NCBI GenBank assembly: GCA_002070755.1
Contig: MWDY01000199.1
Coordinates: forward strand, 1-8,858
Reading direction: 5' to 3'
Length of the DNA: 8,858 bases
Source: Spirochaetes bacterium ADurb.Bin110
GTDB lineage: Bacteria > Spirochaetota > Spirochaetia > Treponematales > Rectinemataceae
The position numbers and the translations under genes were made by a program. Below the pieces are notes generated by a model. The model did no database searches. It was not told where the DNA came from and worked only from the letters and a program-made list of their open reading frames with translations. Positions 6,699-8,858 of this stretch are shown one piece after another (positions within the stretch are counted from its first letter, which is position 1; every line of letters starts with the position of its first letter).

Positions 6699-7067
6699 AT
6701 GAAACCCTTCCATCCAATTGAAGAAAATGGAAAAAGCAAAGGGGCTGAAACACAAGACGCTTCCTCGTGCTGCGGCAACATCAGCGCAGAATCGGTGGCA
6801 AAGTCGGAAGCAGCTAAAAAAGCACCAGGAGTCAAAGTCTTGGGAAGCGGCTGCACACGGTGCCAGGCGCTAGAGAGGGCAGCGAAAGAAGCGCTTGCCG
6901 AACTTGGCATAGACACGACCATCGATCATGTGACTGATTTTGCACAGATTGCTTCCTATGGCGTGATGACCACCCCTGCGCTCGTAGTAGATGGCAAGGT
7001 TGTCTCTTATGGCAAAGTGCTCAGCAAAGATGAGGTAAAAGCGCTGCTCCAAAAAGTCCGCGAATAA
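6699..7067 (+). CDS. Small thioredoxin-like redox-active disulfide protein with N-terminal Cys-Cys tail
   Basis: This is a cytoplasmic 122-residue protein. Residues about 44-122 form a mini-thioredoxin fold. The active site is GCTRC (51-55, Cys52 and Cys55), followed by an amphipathic helix and the cis-proline turn at TTPAL (91-95). It fits the redox-active disulfide protein 2 family, often encoded next to ArsP/DUF318 permeases. The first 43 residues are polar, probably disordered, and contain SSCCG (22-26), which could bind or hand over a thiophilic ion. The start is clear: AAGGAGAG (6686-6693) lies 5 bases before ATG 6699. The 27-base gap to the permease gene and the lack of a promoter indicate the third gene of the arsR operon. 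A role as reductant or chaperone for the permease substrate is inference. Confidence 0.8.
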   Translation: MKPFHPIEENGKSKGAETQDASSCCGNISAESVAKSEAAKKAPGVKVLGSGCTRCQALERAAKEALAELGIDTTIDHVTDFAQIASYGVMTTPALVVDGKVVSYGKVLSKDEVKALLQKVRE

Positions 7068-7081
7068 GGCACATACGGCGA

Positions 7082-7095
7082 ATATGCGCGCATAT
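7082..7095. repeat. Perfect 14-bp palindrome between arsR operon and alcohol dehydrogenase
   Basis: ATATGCGCGCATAT reads identically on both strands and is entirely alternating purine-pyrimidine. It starts 15 bases after the thioredoxin-like gene's stop codon. No T-run follows, so it is a poor intrinsic terminator. It may be a protein-binding site. The rest of the 165-base gap holds no clear terminator, only the promoter-like sequence near 7193. Confidence 0.45.
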
Positions 7096-7166
7096 AATCC
7101 TTAAATATCCTGCGATTCTGTCGAGACTCTTTGCCACCTTTCAAGATTTGCCCGATAAGTTTATGC

Positions 7167-7198
7167 TTTCATGGTACATTTTTAGCATTGCATATAAT
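7167..7198 (+). promoter_or_regulatory. Candidate promoter of the iron-dependent alcohol dehydrogenase
   Basis: TATAAT (7193-7198) is a perfect -10 box 35 bases before the start codon, in an AT-rich stretch. No good -35 hexamer lies 16-19 bases upstream; TTTCAT (7167-7172) at 20 bases is the nearest weak match. The promoter may therefore depend on an activator. Confidence 0.45.
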
Positions 7199-7232
7199 AA
7201 AATAGAGAAAGAAAACAAAAGGAGCAGAATCT

Positions 7233-8402
7233 ATGGATGATTTTATATTCCAAAACCCCACAAGGATTTATTTTGGAAAAAGCCATGAGGCGAATATTGG
7301 CCATATCGCAGCGCAATATGGCAAAAATGTGCTTTTGCATTATGGTGGCCAGAGCGCAGAACGCTCGGGGCTCTTACCACTTATTAGAAAGGAGCTCACC
7401 AAAGCAGGTTTATGCTTTTTCGAGCTCGGTGGGGTGGAACCCAATCCGCGCCTAAGCCTTGTGTACAAGGGCATCGAGCTCTGTCGTGAAAATCATATTG
7501 AACTCGTGCTCGCAGTGGGCGGTGGTAGCGCGATCGACTCATCAAAGGCGATTGCCGCAGGGACGCTCTACAGTGGCGATGTCTGGGATTTCTATGCCGG
7601 CAAGGCCCTCCCCGAAAAAGCCCTCGCGGTGGGTACCGTGCTCACCATTCCTGCTGCAGGCAGTGAATCAAGCCCCGGTTCGGTAATCACCAAGGAAGAA
7701 GGCCAGCTCAAACGCGCAGTCAATGCAGATTGCCTTTTCCCACGCTTTTCTGTGCTCAACCCCGAACGCTGCTATACACTCCCACCTACCCAGATTGCCA
7801 ATGGCGCAACTGACATAATGTGCCATCTCATGGAGCGATACTTCACCAATTCGAGGCCAGTAGAGTTCACCGATAGACTCATCGAGGCAACCTTACGCAC
7901 CGTGATTGCCGCAGCGCCCCGTGTGCTTGCAAATCCCACTTCCTATAATGATTGGGCAGAGCTCATGTGGGCAGGAACCATCGCCCATAACAATCTATTG
8001 GATACAGGCCGTGAAGGAGATTGGGCTTCGCATGATATCGAACACGAATTGAGTGGACTTTATGATATCGCGCATGGAGCTGGACTTGCTATCATCACAC
8101 CGGCGTGGATGAAATACACTCTAAAGCATGATATTGCCCGCTTTGCCCAATATTCTGTGCGGGTCTGGGGCGTGGAGGACAATTTCTTCGATCCAGAGCG
8201 CGTCGCTCGAGAAGGTATAGCAAAGCTCGAGGATTTCTGGCGATCGATTGGCCAAAAAGTCAGACTCTCCGAGATCGGTATCGATGACAGGCATTTTGCT
8301 AAGATGGCTTTCAAGTGCACCGATGGAGAAGCCCATAGCGTAGGGCATTTTGTGCCGCTGCGGGCTGCAGATATTGAAGCTATCTATCGGCTTGCTTTGT
8401 AA
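7233..8402 (+). CDS. Iron-containing alcohol dehydrogenase, YqhD/BdhA-type
   Basis: This is a cytoplasmic NAD(P)H-dependent group III alcohol dehydrogenase of 389 residues, nearly the length of E. coli YqhD (387). The nucleotide motif is GGGSAIDSSK (96-105). The metal ligands are probably Asp194 and His198 (GATDIMCH), His267 (WASHDIEH) and His281 (IAHGAGLA), the same residue numbers as in YqhD. The N-terminus FIFQNPTRIYFGK is typical of the butanol dehydrogenase/YqhD branch. It likely reduces short-chain aldehydes to alcohols, in fermentation or aldehyde detoxification; the substrate cannot be fixed from sequence. AAAAGGAG (7217-7224) lies 8 bases before ATG 7233, and a consensus -10 box lies upstream, so it appears to start its own transcript. 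Its stop abuts the hsdM start. Confidence 0.9.
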   Translation: MDDFIFQNPTRIYFGKSHEANIGHIAAQYGKNVLLHYGGQSAERSGLLPLIRKELTKAGLCFFELGGVEPNPRLSLVYKGIELCRENHIELVLAVGGGSAIDSSKAIAAGTLYSGDVWDFYAGKALPEKALAVGTVLTIPAAGSESSPGSVITKEEGQLKRAVNADCLFPRFSVLNPERCYTLPPTQIANGATDIMCHLMERYFTNSRPVEFTDRLIEATLRTVIAAAPRVLANPTSYNDWAELMWAGTIAHNNLLDTGREGDWASHDIEHELSGLYDIAHGAGLAIITPAWMKYTLKHDIARFAQYSVRVWGVEDNFFDPERVAREGIAKLEDFWRSIGQKVRLSEIGIDDRHFAKMAFKCTDGEAHSVGHFVPLRAADIEAIYRLAL

Positions 8403-8858
8403 ATGTATAACTATATGCCGCATAACAAACTCGATACCAAAGCTCTGGAAAATTGGCTCTGGGAAGCTGCCTGCATAATCCGTGGACCGGTCGATGCACC
8501 CAAATACAAAGACTACCTACTGCCACTCATCTTTTTTAAGAGACTATCGGATGTATTTGAGGATGAACTTGAACGGCTTTCCAGGGACTATGGATCAAAA
8601 GAAGTCGCTGAAGGGTTGCTCGCTCTGGATCACAAGCTCGTGCGTTTCTATCTTCCCCAAAATGCCCGCTGGGAAGCTGTTGCTAGACATACAACCGATG
8701 TTGGCGAACATCTAACGGATGCCGTTCGCTCCATTGCGCGGGAAAACCCCAAACTTCAGGGCGTGGTGGATACCGTAGACTTCAATGCCACCGCTTCTGG
8801 GCAGCGGATCCTTGCCGACGACAAACTCAAAGAACTCATCGATGTGCTGAGCAGATAC
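8403..8858 (+). CDS. hsdM: Type I restriction-modification methylase subunit HsdM, N-terminal part (3' end beyond window)
   Basis: HsdM is the adenine-methyltransferase subunit of type I restriction-modification complexes with HsdS and HsdR. The frame stays open to the right edge, giving 152 residues, all within the helical HsdM N-terminal domain: LENWLWEAACIIRGPVDAPK, then YKDYLLPLIFFKRLSDVFEDE, then NPKLQGVVDTVDFNATA. The SAM-binding and NPPF catalytic motifs would come later and are not visible, so intactness cannot be judged. ATG 8403 follows the preceding stop codon with no gap; ATG 8415 (MPHNKLDTKAL) is an equally plausible start. Neither has a Shine-Dalgarno, so translation may be coupled to the dehydrogenase gene. 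No separate promoter is evident. Confidence 0.88.
   Translation, partial: MYNYMPHNKLDTKALENWLWEAACIIRGPVDAPKYKDYLLPLIFFKRLSDVFEDELERLSRDYGSKEVAEGLLALDHKLVRFYLPQNARWEAVARHTTDVGEHLTDAVRSIARENPKLQGVVDTVDFNATASGQRILADDKLKELIDVLSRY

Overview
The window is gene-dense. All convincing genes lie on the + strand, at roughly 45-50% GC by eye. It looks like the chromosome of an anaerobic bacterium. The sugar-locus proteins and the arsR/permease/thioredoxin trio resemble families I associate with Spirochaetota (Treponema or Rectinema relatives) and anaerobic Firmicutes. There is no rRNA, tRNA or ribosomal protein here, so this placement is a weak guess. I found no RNA gene, CRISPR array, insertion sequence or transposase, and no stretch over 300 bases lacks a gene.

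Region 1 (1-5252) is a sugar or polyol utilisation cluster. It holds the 3' part of a PHP-domain protein cut by the left edge, an SDR dehydrogenase with a SrlD-like catalytic half and an unexplained N-terminal domain, an FGGY sugar kinase, and a zinc-type dehydrogenase of the L-sorbose-1-phosphate reductase family. The inferred route is L-sorbose -> L-sorbose 1-phosphate (kinase) -> D-sorbitol 6-phosphate (SorE-like) -> D-fructose 6-phosphate (SrlD-like). No PTS gene is visible, so the kinase may replace PTS phosphorylation. Two inverted repeats punctuate the cluster: one at 2390-2409 ahead of the kinase, and one at 3955-3974 between the kinase and the SorE-like gene.

Region 2 (5290-7067) is a metalloid-responsive operon. 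A good sigma70-type promoter overlaps a dyad like those bound by ArsR/SmtB repressors. It is followed by an ArsR repressor with the CxC arsenite site, an overlapping ArsP/DUF318-type permease with a CSC motif, and a small thioredoxin-like protein with a CxxC motif plus an extra N-terminal Cys-Cys pair. The expected job is sensing a soft metal or metalloid (arsenic species most likely) and exporting it with thiol-redox support. No arsC or arsB is present in the window.

Region 3 (7068-8858) has a 165-base intergenic stretch with a perfect 14-bp palindrome and a consensus -10 box. It leads into a YqhD/BdhA-type iron-dependent alcohol dehydrogenase. Its stop codon directly abuts the start of a type I restriction-modification methylase subunit (HsdM), of which only the N-terminal domain is inside the window.
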